Shown here one piece after another: positions 1 to 12,470 of a stretch of DNA of 64,000 nucleotides (positions are counted from its first letter, which is position 1; every line of letters starts with the position of its first letter). Under the pieces are notes generated by a model. It saw only the letters and a program-made list of their open reading frames with translations. It made no database searches and was not told the origin of the DNA. The position numbers and the translations under genes are program-made. Source of the stretch: Meconema thalassinum (Eukaryota > Arthropoda > Insecta > Orthoptera > Tettigoniidae); the NCBI GenBank assembly GCA_946902985.2, contig OX336390.1, forward strand, positions 526,646,861 to 526,710,860. The letters are read 5' to 3'.

Positions 1-2019
1 TCGAGATCCTTACCATAATCTCAGGTCGGAAAGGGAAAAGGAAAGCGCCACAACCAAAGAAAATCCCATCCCCTAACACAACGCTAGCTATAATTAAATG
101 AAACCACGGAAAACTGACGTATAAAAGGATGAAATTAAGTTTAGTGTCGAAAACAACAATAAAACAAAATAAATGAAACAAATATTATAGTAGAATATAC
201 AAGAGACTCGAATGCCTCCATAGTCAAAGTGTTCAGATCGCAAATGATCCACACTCATCAGCTTATTTTTATCTATGAAGTTCTTTTGATAAAAAAAAAT
301 ATTACTGTTACCTTCTCCAGACAAAAGACGATTAAAAAAATTATTAACAAAACAATCGCGAAATCTATACAAAGTAGAACTTCCGTACAATAAAGAAAAT
401 TAAAACTTGGCTGGATTTCATTCCCCAAACGATCAGCTGTTTGTAAATGCATAACTACCTATCAGCGATCAGCTGTTTCTCATTCAAGGGCTCCATTCAT
501 ACTAGTGATTGAACCCATAATCACACATTCTTACAGTCCGCAAATACACAAACATTTACAAAAATATTACACTTTACAAGTTCCGAACCAAAAGAGGAGA
601 ACAATATATTTCTCCACACTATTTATTTAGATAGATTTGCACTTAATGTCTGTCCCAGACATTCCTTCACCTATCTTGGAGTGTTCAAACCCCTTCAGCA
701 TTTCTCAAATTGTATTATTCCTCAAGAATAATTCTCAAACTCACGTTCTTCAATCCACATGCAATTTACAATTTACTCAATATGATGTGGTTCACAAATT
801 AAATTTAAATAAAGTTTAAATAAGATTTTAAATGTTTACGTTAATTACATTCCACAAGTTTAGATAAACTACCCGATTGCGTTAATATTTGTTAATAATA
901 TTATCATTATATTAATTTAAATAAACATCCAACGCTGTTTATGAGAGTAGGTTAATCATTATGACAAACCATTTCATAATATAGTTTATAGGAATTATAA
1001 TTAATCCACCTTCGTTAATTATTTAGATCACTCAATATTTATCTTTTTACTGCAAGTTTAGATCGGTTTAAATGTTTATATCAGTCTAATATGGTCGTAC
1101 AATTAAGTAAAGCTCATATGATTATTATGTAAATTATTCGAGTTAATAGTTTAATAATAATTAAGACCACATGGTCAACAAAACTTCATCTTACTTTTTT
1201 ACAGACTGCACCTAACTATCAGTACTTCGTTAGGTTCCAACAACCTAAATGAGTTCCAAATAACTCAAATTCCATAACAGCAATGCTCCAAATAGCATGT
1301 TTCCCTTTACAACAATAGCAATGCATTACTTCTTAACAAGCAAATATACCCATCGTATTTCATACTTCAATAAGCTCACATTAGCTATTTCCTTCCTTCC
1401 TTTAATTATTTTCACGCCTAATACGGACATTACCATAATAATTCACCTTAATATATCCTCGTAGTTTCTTTTCAGTATTAAAAAAAATAGTATTTGCATT
1501 CTCACTCGATATCACAAGGGTATTTGTTGATTACAATATTCATACAGGTTAAGAACCTTTATTACTTGTACTGATTTATTGTTGGTAGCAGGTTTACTTA
1601 GTATAGATTTAGTAGAGTGAACAAATGTGCCCAATATAAAATAATAATACACTTGTACCGACGTACTGCAGATTCAATACCATTGCAAAGTTATGAAAAC
1701 AACAATCGTTAACGTTGCAACGTAAAGGAAATTATAATGACATGAATACTTTTTAAAAACGACACCTCCAAGAAACAACTGGATTCAGACGACCCTATTA
1801 TGCAAAAACTTCGAAAAACAAATCTTGGAAAGATTTGATTAAATCCGACTATTTGTTAAAGATAGAACAATACTATCTGACCAGAATTCAATAGTTAACT
1901 GACATGACGAAAATCATAAAGTGTTCGAAGTCATGTCTTTCAATAACCACAATGTTCCACAAGAAAATAAAATTTTCTAGCACAAAGTCATAAATATATC
2001 CGAGGTTGAATTCAAAAAG
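1..2019. other. AT-rich non-coding DNA
   Basis: No convincing gene, RNA or mobile element is visible. Open frames here are short (under 100 codons) and show no recognisable motif. The composition is strongly AT-rich, with many TTAATTA-like runs. It may be old transposon sequence too diverged to recognise by eye. Confidence 0.5.
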
Positions 2020-4172
2020 AAATGTTGATAAGATCGGCGTGTTCTTCCCCTACAGTAATCCAGTCTTGTTACAAGAAAAATACCCAAGATCGCATTATTC
2101 CAAGCATATGGCAAAATTTAAGAATTGTCAAAGACAATCTTCGAAAAGAAAATTTTAATGCTGTTAAAGACGAAAGAAATTCAACTGGGTTGAATTATAA
2201 AAAGATCCAATAGAAAAGAAAATTTTAAATAGATAATCTCAATGTTCCTCCGCAGAACAATCAACGACAAAGCTGGCAAGAAAACCATCGCATCCAACTA
2301 AACATCGAGCTATAAGAATCTTGAAGAATGAATGACACACAAAATAATGGTAGAATTGCTGCTCAAAAGAATTGTCAGATACTCAAACTACAAGTAGTAA
2401 AAATCGTTGATTCTACCTGGTGATGAATCTGGCAGGTTCAGAAGGACTGAATAAAAATATCCTGATGGACTGGTATTACCGCACAAGTAGGAAACTCGAA
2501 CTGCGATTCGCTGCATCTCTGGGGATCGAACTCCATTCCCGTGGGCTGGACCTGCACGTTCTGGAAATCGAACAGCTTCCTGCTCGGCTCTGGTCGACTC
2601 TTCTGGTTTCGGTGGGATAACCCTTCCGATCTTGACAATTCTAGCAGTATCATGACGAATCTCCGGCGATATTTAAAGTTGATCATCATAAACGGGCAAT
2701 ATCGTTGATAAACATTCATGGAGCGAGAATGTAATAGACTTCAAAAGGGTGAAGTCATATCATTTCAATGGACGTTCACCAAGGCTCGGTACTACGTTGA
2801 AATTGTTCCAAGACAAACTATTTTTCACTCGTAATGGCATCTATTCTCTGCTATATGTATTCCAGGCGCACGTAATTAGTTTAAACCATCACCCACAACT
2901 TCATGTCGCTGTCAAATATCACTCGAAATCCCTCTAAAGTACAACACATCGTGTAAATTGTTCAATGCGGCTATGAGTTTACTATGCTGACTCAACGTTC
3001 CTTCACACTGTTCTGTAGCAAGGCATGTTCTGGCCGCTGTACTGCCCGTCTCTCTTCCACACAACCTCGCCCGCCTGTACTACGAATAAGCTATCACTAG
3101 CATGACGTTTTTGAACACTCACTGTTACTGAGCTGTATAGCAATGTCTTCTTATTAAACTCGCTGAAATATACAACTGACTATCTGTCGATCATTACACA
3201 CACGCATGTAGTCGTGGAAAAGTTTCAATGTCTGTAACTTCATAGTTATAAGCTTCGATTCAACATCGCATAGTTCCAATGTACTGCAAAGCTGGTCCGG
3301 GCCTCTCCACACAGCTCGGCCCACGGTGCGAACGTCTTGCTCGGGCAGACAATGCCCCTCCTTCACTTTCACCTTGAGTGACACATGCAGAGCCACCTTG
3401 CTTCCCTGACGTCTCGATCTCTTCTTCTTCTTGTAAGGGGGTTTTGGTGGGCAGAGCGAATAGCTTTTTACCCAATAACTAGGTTTAGAGCGTATTTAAG
3501 GTTGGATGGACCATCGACAAATTAAAGAAATGGGGTTAACAAAAAACGAAAAAAGGAAATAAAACCAGGGAGACAGAGGAACTATTCTTCACGTCAATTG
3601 ACCCACAATGACGACTTCCTAAAACATAAACACAACCGGGTCACACATAAAGGTACGAAATTTAAAAAGTAAGGTTACACGTATCAATAAATGTTAGGAG
3701 AGAGGTAATGACTGGGGCGGTGGGGTCTGTAAGAAGCGTTTCAATGGTTAAGGGATCTCAACAGCCTGCATGAACCTCCCCTCTCTTGCCTGGATTTCTC
3801 CATGGCCGCCATTAGCTCGGAGAAGGGGGTGAGATTTCGCGTACATGTTTAAGACGGAGAAACATATAACAGCGATAATCTACGTCCTTATAATCATAAC
3901 TGAAGCTTCCTAATTAATATATACGTCTTCTCGAGTGATATAAACTTCTTAATAATGCCAGTTACTGGAAATACATATAATGTGGTGACGTTTCAGAATC
4001 GAACGAGTAGAGCCATGCTTCCTGATTGGTCTTCGCGTTACCCTCTCAGAACTCGTAGATACCACAATAATCTCAATATATGCGCAGTCCAGTTCATTAC
4101 CATAAGAACATGACCTTCTCCTGCCGTCCCAAGATACAATTGAAATTACTCAACTTAGCACAAAGTCAATTT
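2020..4172. other. unassigned region left of gypsy element C
   Basis: No recognised gene. A 93-codon minus frame (2438-2719) and overlapping minus frames near 3154-3475 have no family motif that I know. The stretch lies where the 3' end and 3' LTR of the minus-strand element C would be expected, but I could not find a copy of the sequence that flanks C's primer site (from 9014), so LTR identity is not supported. GC content rises around 3260-3460. Confidence 0.35.
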
Positions 4173-4826
4173 TTAGAAATAATCCAATATCATTTCTCCC
4201 ATACAACACCAATTACCATTGGGGATAAAAATGACCACAAATATGACCTGAAATAAGCAGATTTCGGGCTCAATACTAATACAAAACAATTTCCCAACGT
4301 TGATAACGGTAATGGTAACGAAATCTACTAATACTCTTTCCATGGGTTTCGTAACTGTTTCTGAAGACAATAATCCTACCCTAGTATCCGTAGGTGGCTT
4401 GGCAAGACTGCAAGCAGTACAATTATTTACTATTTTTCTGATGTCTTCATCCATTCCTTTCCAGATGAAGTTTTGCCTGATCTTTTGCCTGGTTTTGAAA
4501 ACGCCTAAATGGTCTCCAATGGGAGATTTGCGAAAATATTTAAGAATCTCAGCTATTAAGACAGATGGCAATACAATCTTGGACTATTTATCGTGACGAA
4601 CTGAACAGCACAAGATACCATTCTTAAGAGAATATGGTTTAACGATCTCGCCCACCTCAATGTTTCTAATTATTTCACTAAGAATAGGATCTTCTTTCTG
4701 ATACTCGGACACATATCTAAACATCATGGGGCAATGAGACAGAATTACGTTTGTTGAGTTAAATTTCAATTTTGCGTTAACGTCCTCCTCTACTATTGTT
4801 TTAATTTCAGAATCATCGCTGTGCAT
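4173..4826 (-). pseudogene. gypsy integrase, N-terminal part (element C)
   Basis: Two adjoining minus-strand frames encode a retroviral-type integrase zinc-binding region: a histidine in DHLGVF, then RQNFIWKGM, then the pair of cysteines in NNCTACSLAKPP, the typical HHCC layout. The start of the catalytic core (VLVDFVTI, which could hold the first acidic residue) follows, but the sequence then loses similarity and no DDE core can be completed. The upstream frame 4584-4826 covers the linker between RNase H and integrase. A stop separates the two frames. Integrase would insert the cDNA into the host genome; this copy cannot. Confidence 0.75.
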
Positions 4827-4839
4827 TCTGCTTAAACAA

Positions 4840-5650
4840 TCGGCAATAATGTTATCACTTCCACGAATGTGGCGAACAGAAAATTTGAATGATAAAATAC
4901 GAGTTGCCCAGTGCGCTATTCATCCAGTTTTCCTTGGTTTGCCTAGAACCCAACTTAACGCCTGGTTGTCTCTTTCAAGTTCAGAATGTACATGCTCAAT
5001 ATAATTATATTTTGCATTTTTTCAAAGAAAAACATTACGGCAAAGTCCTTCAAGTTCGTAAATTGAGTATTTCATTTCAGCATCATTTAAAGTTCTGGTT
5101 GCATAAGCAACCGTCAACCTACCCATTTCATGATGTAGCAACAATACTGCATTTACAACTCGATTGGATGCATCGGTTTGTACAATGAAAGTTTTAGAAA
5201 AATATGGTATGGCTAAGATAGGAGCATTTATTTATGCTAACTTCATATCTTCAAATGCTGTTTCTTGTGAAGGCCCCCAAACAAATTCTTTACCCTTCTT
5301 CCGTAACACATTAATGGGGGCAGCAGGATGGGTGAAATTAGCAACGAACTTACGAAGGTAATTGAGCATTCCAATGAACCTAGCAACTTATTTAACATTC
5401 TTAGGTGGTTTGAAATCACGAATCGCCTGAGTCCTACATTGGTCGATAGACACACCCGAAGAAGAAAATAATATTCCCTAAAAGGACATATGTGGCTTAC
5501 CAAAGGAAACTTAGACAATTTTGACAATTAAACCTGCCTGTTTTAGGCGAGACATAACCTCTCTTACATGTTGGACATGTTCCTCAAAACTCTTACTGAA
5601 AATTAATGATACACAAATTTAAACTTAATACCATCAAATACATTTAGCAA
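4840..5650 (-). pseudogene. gypsy RT C-terminal part and RNase H (element C)
   Basis: Translating the minus strand gives a broken but clear gypsy RT end. A region reading FVYH then a stop stands where a YxDD polymerase motif is expected, so the catalytic aspartates are lost. It is followed by SFEEHVQHVREVMSRLKQAG, and then a thumb segment with FIGMLNYLRKFVANF and HPAAPINVLRKKGK. RNase H begins at about 5190 with IVQTDASNRVV, which carries the first catalytic aspartate, and continues toward an EL motif near 5050. Several stops interrupt the frame. The segment is recognised by motif order; exact ends are approximate. Confidence 0.7.
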
Positions 5651-5956
5651 ACGACTTAAACACCGCTGCTCCAGTAGAAAGTCCAAGAACGTTGAAATTT
5701 GAAAAGATTCCAGTCCGTTGCAAATGCTGTTAAAGCTTTAGATTTTTCAGAAAGAAGAATTTGAAAGTAAGATTCATTTATCTCCAAAATATTATAATAA
5801 TTAGCTCTTTTAAACCAGGCGAAACATGACTGCAAGTCAGGTAGTGGTATAGGTTGTAGAATTACCTTTTATTGAGTGCTCTGTAATAAATAACGTGCCT
5901 AAACTGACGATTAGGTTTGGGTAAAAGGAAATTGGCGAAGAAAATACTAAAGTTGA

Positions 5957-6232
5957 CTACCGAATTACTCCTTCCTCAAGCATTTTGTCAATAATCTCCT
6001 TCAAAATCTTCATCTTAGGAGGAGCAAGTCTATATAGAGAAGCATGAACAGGGATAGAAACAGAGAGTTTGATTTCGTACTCTAACAAGTCAGTGACTCC
6101 TAACTTATCAGTTAACACTTCAGGAAATTCGAAACATAAATCACGAATTTGCTTCGCTTGATCTACAGTTAAATTATTAAATTCAAGATCTTCAATAGTT
6201 ATAGAATTCTGATTATATTGTGCAACGTTCAC
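5957..6232 (-). pseudogene. gypsy RT N-terminal part (element C)
   Basis: A 91-codon minus frame contains the start of reverse transcriptase: a linker with FPEVLTDKLG, then YEIKLSVSIPVHASLYRLAP and MKILKEIIDKMLEEGVIR. This matches the 'PYR.P.....v..qI..mL..GiI' opening of gypsy RTs. The normal continuation (SPWASPIV-type) is absent to the left. The protease that should precede it is not recognisable in the interval before the MITE. Confidence 0.7.
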
Positions 6233-6506
6233 TCGAAAATTGTAAGTCTATTAATTAAATTTAAGTTTTAGGTTAGGTTTAAATGGAACCAGCATGATCT
6301 AGTTGTCAAATCTAGTAACAAACCCTCATGTGATAGGATATCAGAACCAAGAATGGCATTGCAAGATAAATTGTTAACAATCCAAAATTTAAATGTCCAA
6401 GTAAAATCCAAAATTCTTTTTTTAACTTCACAAGACCTAAAAATTCAAGACATGAACTGTTAGCAGAAATCAAATTACTTGATTCCTTGTCAAACTTACA
6501 TATATA

Positions 6507-6750
6507 CTCTGTGAGATGCCAGAATAGGATTGACAGTTCACGTCTCGCCATGTGGTCTGAGAACGAGATTGCCAAACTGTACAAGCCAGAGATACAGCTA
6601 ACCAGGCACTGAAGCACGTGGGCTGTAATATTGCAACACAGATTATTGTGACATCAACTATGCGAACATGGATTGGTTAAGAGGCTGAGGGGTGATGACA
6701 GACGTGGAATTTCAGGCGAAATGTCAATCCTATTCAGGCAGCTCACAGAG
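6507..6750. mobile_element. MITE with ~25-bp terminal inverted repeats
   Basis: The left end CTCTGTGAGATGCC and the right end, reversed, CTCTGTGAGCTGCC are near-perfect inverted repeats that continue through GAATAGGATTGACA. The 244-bp unit is flanked by TATA on both sides (6503-6506 and 6751-6754), consistent with a TA or TATA target duplication of the Tc1/mariner type. It holds no coding capacity. It lies between the gag and pol remnants of element C. Confidence 0.75.
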
Positions 6751-6810
6751 TATAGATGACATATTCTCAAATCATTTTTACTTAAAATGAATGTACGCTT
6801 CCAGAATCAA

Positions 6811-8871
6811 TTAATGCCAACGCCGGTTCATTATTCTCAAAAATATCAATAAAAGGACAACTTTTATTGACATATCAGTAATACGATTGCATATCCTTTT
6901 ATTTATTCTGAGACCTTTGCCTACAAAAATTGTCTTTATGTTTAACCTCAATTTTATTTGAAACACTAGTTGATGCATGGCGATCCAATGATGCCTTTTT
7001 TGTAGGTAGTCATTGCCTACGATCAGAGTTCCTATTACACCAACGAGCAATATATTTGTACGAGACAAAAAAGTTACATCTCTTACCTGTGTTTGACATG
7101 AGACCAACAGAATAATTTGAATGTCAACCCTGAAATCATGACCTTGCAAACTATTACATTGAAATCCATAAGAATTACTAGTAGGAGGTGGAATATTTGC
7201 CACTCTCAATGGATCAGAATGTTTCACTGCTTCTGCAGACATAATCACCTTATTTAGGTCAGAATAATTTCCTGGTCTAATACACATGGTCATATATGAC
7301 CTATACTCAGGATTGATTCCATCCAAAATAGATTCTACGATCTGTTCCTCCTTTAATTGTACAGAAAACACCCTTCCATAAATTTTGATATCCATGAAAT
7401 AATCATTTAATGATAAACCCAATCTCTGTCCACTTTAAAATAATTTTGCAGAAGGACACTCGAAGCACGACTAGGTATTAACGATTCTAAAACATCCTTA
7501 TGAAAGCAATTAATAGAAGTATGAATTTTCATAGCAGAAATTAATTTCTCACGCGACAATCCAGCAGCATAAGGAAACACCAGTTGGAAAATATGAATAT
7601 CAGATAACCCAAAAACTACAGTATTATCCACCAGAACAATAAATTTATTTAAAAATGTCACTAACTGTTCGGTTTTATTATCGTTACACATGTGATGTTC
7701 ATAATACATGTACTGTAGTTAAAGGATGAGGTATGCTACCGAACTTAATTCCTTGACAAAAATCTACACGAGGAGGTACATCTACAGTATATTGGGCGAG
7801 GCATCCGTGTTAAAATTTATGGCCATTTGATTGACCTCGTTGCCATTGGGTTGACACATTAAACGTTCACTATTAGGCATCAACCTAGCATCAGCCACAT
7901 TATCAGGTATATGGTTGATTGCAGAATCAATAATTGAAGTATTTGCTGAAGAAACAGGTAAATTATCAATATTTCCATTAATAGGGTTCGAAGAACTCGA
8001 TTCTGACCTGTGATGACTATTGGCGGACCTAACCTCTACGTTTCCACTCGAAATAGCTCTAACTTCTATATTATTCATGTTTGCAGACTCGACACTTAAT
8101 GACAAGGACTCAACATGATTAATCAAATTATCATCAGCACTAACAGTATCGACAACTTGACATGATTCACTTATATTAGGTACAACACCATCAAAACACT
8201 CAATAGGATTAACACGACCACTATTTAGTATCAGGAAACAATTTATAGAAACACTTGACAAGTTTGGAAAGCAGATTAATGAACACAATTTGAAATTCAG
8301 GATCTTTCTCCTCCCCCAAATATCAATCAGGTCTCCCAAATGATTGTACAAATGCAACCCACGAACCCTAAATCTATTGAACTGGGAGGCAGATGGATCA
8401 CTATCACTCGATAAAAAGACAAACAAGGAAAATAAATTCTCAAGATAAGGTACAACAAGTGACTTACCAACAGTCCAATTAAATTCAGTCCAAGTTGGGA
8501 TGTAAACAGGAACAGCTTTAGTCAATCTGTACGCCTCTCACCAAGGCGGACCGGGTTCGATTCTCGGTCATTGCATGTGAGATTTTCGAAGTGAAATGCC
8601 ATGTCCTGTGGTTCGGTTTCCACGTAAAAAGGAGGTCCCGTGGCTCATGATCTAGAGATTGACGGTCACGTTAAACAAGAAGCTTCCTTCCTTCCTTAGG
8701 AACAGCTTTAAGACTCTTCAACAGTATCAAATCATTTTCACGATGACCACAATCAGACCTTCTTCCGATAATTAATTCATGAGCAATTTCATCTTTAATC
8801 AAACTGGTAAGTGACAACAAGATCCTTGGATCCATGTACTCTCTCACAGCAAAGCATGAAACAAAAATCAC
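6811..8871 (-). pseudogene. gypsy gag (element C), split by a SINE
   Basis: Four minus-strand frames (8871-8671, 8525-7782, 7709-7407, 7422-6811) together form a gag remnant. The C-terminal frame has the capsid-like text LNDYFMDIKIYGRVFSVQLK and EQIVESILDGINPEYRSYM, typical of insect gypsy Gag. The N-terminal part is Ser/Asn-rich. The SINE at 8521-8697 plus one 13-bp TSD adds 190 bp; removing that length brings the two flanking frames into register, which proves that they were one reading frame. Other breaks are true frameshifts. No CCHC knuckle was recognised. Confidence 0.7.
8521..8697 (+). mobile_element. tRNA-derived SINE (family S1), 13-bp TSD
   Basis: The 177-bp insert is flanked by the direct repeat AGGAACAGCTTTA at 8508-8520 and 8698-8710. 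It has a tRNA-like B box (GGGTTCGATTC), a body with TGCATGTGAGATTTTCGAAG, and a CTTC-repeat tail. Related copies are seen at about 37655-37790 (plus) and 39645-39765 (minus). It interrupts the gag frame of element C. Confidence 0.85.
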
Positions 8872-8991
8872 AATTAATACAATTTTCAGGATAAACAGAC
8901 CTAAAAATATCTTCTATGCTCTTCTCAACTTTCAACTCTGTATGATAGTCTAACAATTTAACTAAAATAAATTAATTTGTGGTTTAACGTA

Positions 8992-9008
8992 ACCACGCTC
9001 TGCTACCA
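8992..9008 (-). promoter_or_regulatory. primer-binding site of gypsy element C
   Basis: On the minus strand the sequence TGGTAGCAGAGCGTGG lies just upstream of gag. It begins with TGG (pairs with a tRNA CCA end), and this motif is familiar as a gypsy primer site. The 5' LTR would end just to the right, probably at GGGCA (TG at 9014 on the plus strand). Confidence 0.6.
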
Positions 9009-9013
9009 CTTAA

Positions 9014-10382
9014 TGCCCAACCACCTAAACGGCTAAGTGAGGAGATTCTTAAAAGAAGCAGAATCTACAATTGATTAAAAACACAAAAATGTAAACTCAG
9101 GGAAAGATATAATTTCATAATGAAAATACATTACATAGGTAAGTTAACATTTAAGTTTAAAACAAGAAGAAAATACTATAAAATGCAAATAAATAAACCA
9201 ACTAAAATTAAGTTAGGTGCGGAATCAGAAATGAAAAGAATTAATTAATTAACTCGATTAAGATACTAAATTAATCCACGGTGACGACGCGGTCAGATCA
9301 GGAAAATCAAAAGTAATCTCAATACATGAAGATCAATCCCCAAAAGAACAAATCATTAAGTTAAATTGGAAAATAAATCAGTTAAAGGCACGATTACCTT
9401 ATCTGTGTATGTTAAACAATAGCTTATAATATTTAAAGTGCTAACGAGGACAGAATTTCAATCAGAAATGCTTAAAATCATCAGTTAATCACGAGATCGG
9501 CAGAAACACGTCTGTCTCTTACGAAATCCAATATGTCTTCTCTTAATGGTTAGAAATACAAAACGGTAATTGTTTAAATAAACTAAATTTTAATAACAAT
9601 ACCAGCACGGTACTCATAGCAACGGTGCCTTTACGTTAGTAAAATAGGTATCAGAAATGACGATATTTTTCACAGAATCCTTATGGGAATATACTACTAG
9701 AAGTAAGGATATAAAAAGAGAAAATTAAGCTTTACATTAAAGAAAATAATAAAATAATCCTTGTTCAGAGAAAGTTGAAATTCTGCATTCAACGCAGCTT
9801 GGTTGAGCCGAACTTAATATGCATATAGAAATACCCCCCAAAAGTTTACATATGAACAAGTAGGAACACTGAAAAATTACTTACATAATCTGTATTACGT
9901 AGTTTCTGTCATCCTAACCAACTTACATGGTCACATATAATGTCGAGAACTCAACTTTAGTACAACAGTAAACTATTAAATAGTTCTAAGACAAGATCGA
10001 ATGAAATGCAAATTATCAAATCATCATACAACTATCAATACATGTTATTTCAATAACTATTTCAGTGTCCTTTCACAGAGCACAACGATTACATACCTTT
10101 TCCTGAAGGCCGTAACTAGTTAAGTTAAAAGATTAAAATATTACGTTCCCATAGAGATCGTTTCAATTATATCCATCTGAAGGTGTTGAGATGTGGAATA
10201 GGCCTTAGGAAAGCCATCAGGCTAAACAAAATCCCAGATATCCGAGCTCTTGAACAAATTACATCTTCTTTGGTCGCGAATCCAAAACTTAATAATTGAC
10301 CTTCAACAACGGTCAATTATTCGTAACCAATAGTTACATATTCGATGTATCGAGATTGCTCGATACGTGTTGGTTCTATACG
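9014..10382 (-). repeat. probable 5' LTR of element C (left edge only)
   Basis: The position is fixed by the primer-binding site next to it, and the expected terminal CA (TGCCC on the plus strand) is present at 9014. No second copy was found in the window, so the outer edge is unknown and the assignment rests on context. No gene is seen in this stretch. Confidence 0.35.
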
Positions 10383-10389
10383 TACGATC

Positions 10390-11931
10390 CAAGACCAACT
10401 ACAATACTCAGACCTTAATGCAGGTCTCGAAAGTGTGAAAATGGCGTATGCTGAAGCCCCGGCATAATGTTTGTTTACATTCGTTGCTGGGATACACTAT
10501 TTAGCTTTGATTAGCTTCGTTTGATGAAAGTTGGGATAAACTGTCGCTAATCTGTAATTTTTAGTGTCTTCTGTATGTCTGTAAAGACCAGTTCGCGTTA
10601 ATGTACTGCAATCGTATGTAAATATGTGATAATACGCTTAATATGGACTGGTTCGTTTGTGTGAAGATTGCCCAGTCAACCGTTGGCATTGTGTCATTTA
10701 CTTCGGATGTTGAAGTACCTAAGACTAAAGCATAATAGAAGTGTCTCAAGAATATACACCGCAATGATTTGCTAGTTAGTGATAACATAATAATAGCTTA
10801 GTACACGTCAGTAGTGTTGAACTTAAGTACGTAAAGGGAAAACGCAATGAGCATCTACGGCTAGACCAAACCGTTGACGTTATCTTGAACGCTCAGCAAT
10901 ATGTGGCTCCGAAGATCATTACCAGTCTGACAGATGTTCTACACTGCCTTGTTTACATGCCAAATAATACAGTGAACTTCGGTTTTATTGGTTAAGGAAG
11001 ATGTTCCCCCTGTGCCAAACAGTGAACTCATTGTGTTTCGTCATTATTCATACTTTTGTGATTCTTACAGCTTGCAAGTTATTTTTAATTATGATGTGTG
11101 TAATAAAGTGTTGTGAGTACCTTGCCAATTATGTACTTATATTGCGAAATGGTGTGCCGCGATAATTCCGTAAGACGGAGGTGGTGCTTTCCAACCTATA
11201 GTACTTTACTAAATCAACTATTTCCAGCGTACAACTATTCCAAACGGTAATAGCGAATGTTTAATAAGTTAGATGGTAACATATATCGTGTCCCTTGTGT
11301 GTAGTATTCTCCATAATTATGTTCTGATATCCACACGACGACTTCTTTGCATATTTCAATCAACTAATTCGGTGTGATGTTTTACCCGAGATTTTAGGCA
11401 ATTCCACGAGAGGTCTTAATTGAATTGTATCTCTATGGCGTTGGTTCGATTATTTCAGGCAACTATTCTCATTCCGATTGTGTACACAAATACTCTGCAT
11501 ATGCTGGGACAGCACTTCAGTAACTGGGTACTTTCTTCTCTCCTACTTCAGAATCTGTTTATTTTTTTGCTAATAATATTATTATATAATTACTGAACTT
11601 AAATACAAATCGTGACAACTCGCCAAAAACTTCTTATTCAACCACAGAAACAGTAAGACTATTGTAGCTGTCCCATGGGTGAAGACGAAGAAATCTATAA
11701 TTCGAGGCCAGCACTATATAGAAAAATTAATTCAGGTAAGTCTAAATTATTGATGCATATTTATTCGGGACCTAGTCTCATCTTGTGATATATTTTATGC
11801 TCTTAGGAGAGTAAAAATAATAATTTACACGAACTGTGACAATCCCGATGACATGATCTTTGCTATTGGTAGGGCAACCGTCGTCAACATGTTTTTTCTA
11901 CATTAAGGTCTGAGGATTGTAGTTGGTCTTG
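10390..11931. mobile_element. P-like DNA transposon with 31-bp TIRs
   Basis: The ends 10390-10420 and 11901-11931 are inverted repeats of 31 bp with a single mismatch, starting CAAGACCAACTAC. They are flanked by the direct repeat TACGATC (10383-10389 and 11932-11938). TIRs of 31 bp starting with CA and a 7-8 bp TSD are what the P superfamily makes. No THAP or transposase domain is recognised inside. One possible small exon (ATG at 11675, followed by a GTAAGT donor at 11736) is the only gene-like signal, so it is probably a non-autonomous or decayed copy. Confidence 0.7.
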
Positions 11932-12335
11932 TACGATCTATGTAACTGCATACAACACTCTCGCCTAGTACTGTGCATGCGATCTAACAACTACCAGGCG
12001 CATTGCACTTCAGTACAATATTTACTCACCAGGTTGAGTAGTAGATACGGTACTTATTCAATTTCTTGAAGACGACTTCATGTCCAATAAGCGAGTCGCA
12101 TGGTCATTAGTTCCAAGTCTGGCTCATGGACGGGGTCAAGTCTCGTTTTTAGTATTGGCAACTCCAGCTATCTGATATGACATCTAGCGGTAAAAATGAG
12201 AAACTTACCAAGTAGGGTACATTTGTCACGCATGTGACTGTTTGTATATGGTTTCTTGTATTGGTAAGCAGATCATGGTAAATTCTTCGTGTTTATACAT
12301 AAGTTATAAGTTTTACTCGTTGATAAGAGTGCAAA

Positions 12336-12470
12336 ATGAGTAAAAGCAAAGTATATTGCTCAGTTTACGGCTGTAAGACGATGAATAAGAGGGCTGCGGA
12401 TATACGTTTTCATAACTTTCCAAAATATGCAAATAGCAATAGCCGAAAGGTGACGATGCCAAATAAATAA
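12336..12470 (+). pseudogene. THAP zinc-finger N-terminal fragment
   Basis: A 44-codon frame starts MSKSKVYCSVYGCKT and continues to DIRFHNFPK. This is the start of a THAP domain: a C-x4-C zinc-ligand pair right after the N terminus, followed by the FH.FP motif. It then stops, before the second C-x2-H ligand pair and the AVPTxF box. THAP domains bind DNA and head P-element transposases and some other transposases and host factors. Just upstream the DNA contains CATCTAGCGGT, and 400 bp to the left is the P-like element. The rest of the gene is not found before the LTR at 12771. It is probably a transposase remnant rather than a host exon. Confidence 0.55.

Larger units (their letters stand above)
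4173..9008 (-). mobile_element. decayed Ty3/gypsy retrotransposon (element C)
   Basis: Reading on the minus strand from right to left, the order is primer-binding site (8992-9008), gag (8871 to 6811), RT start (6232 to 5957), RT end with thumb and RNase H (about 5650 to 4840) and integrase N-terminal part (4826 to 4173). That is the Ty3/gypsy order (RT before integrase). All parts carry stops or frameshifts. A SINE (8521-8697) interrupts gag and a TIR-bearing MITE (6507-6750) lies between gag and pol. The integrase catalytic core is largely missing, so the element is 3' truncated. It belongs to a different lineage from elements A and B: its gag and integrase zinc-finger sequences do not resemble theirs. 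Confidence 0.8.

Noticed and set aside
2420..2719. Overlapping 66- and 93-codon frames on opposite strands
   Set aside because: No recognisable domain, no supporting signals, and frames on both strands of the same DNA.
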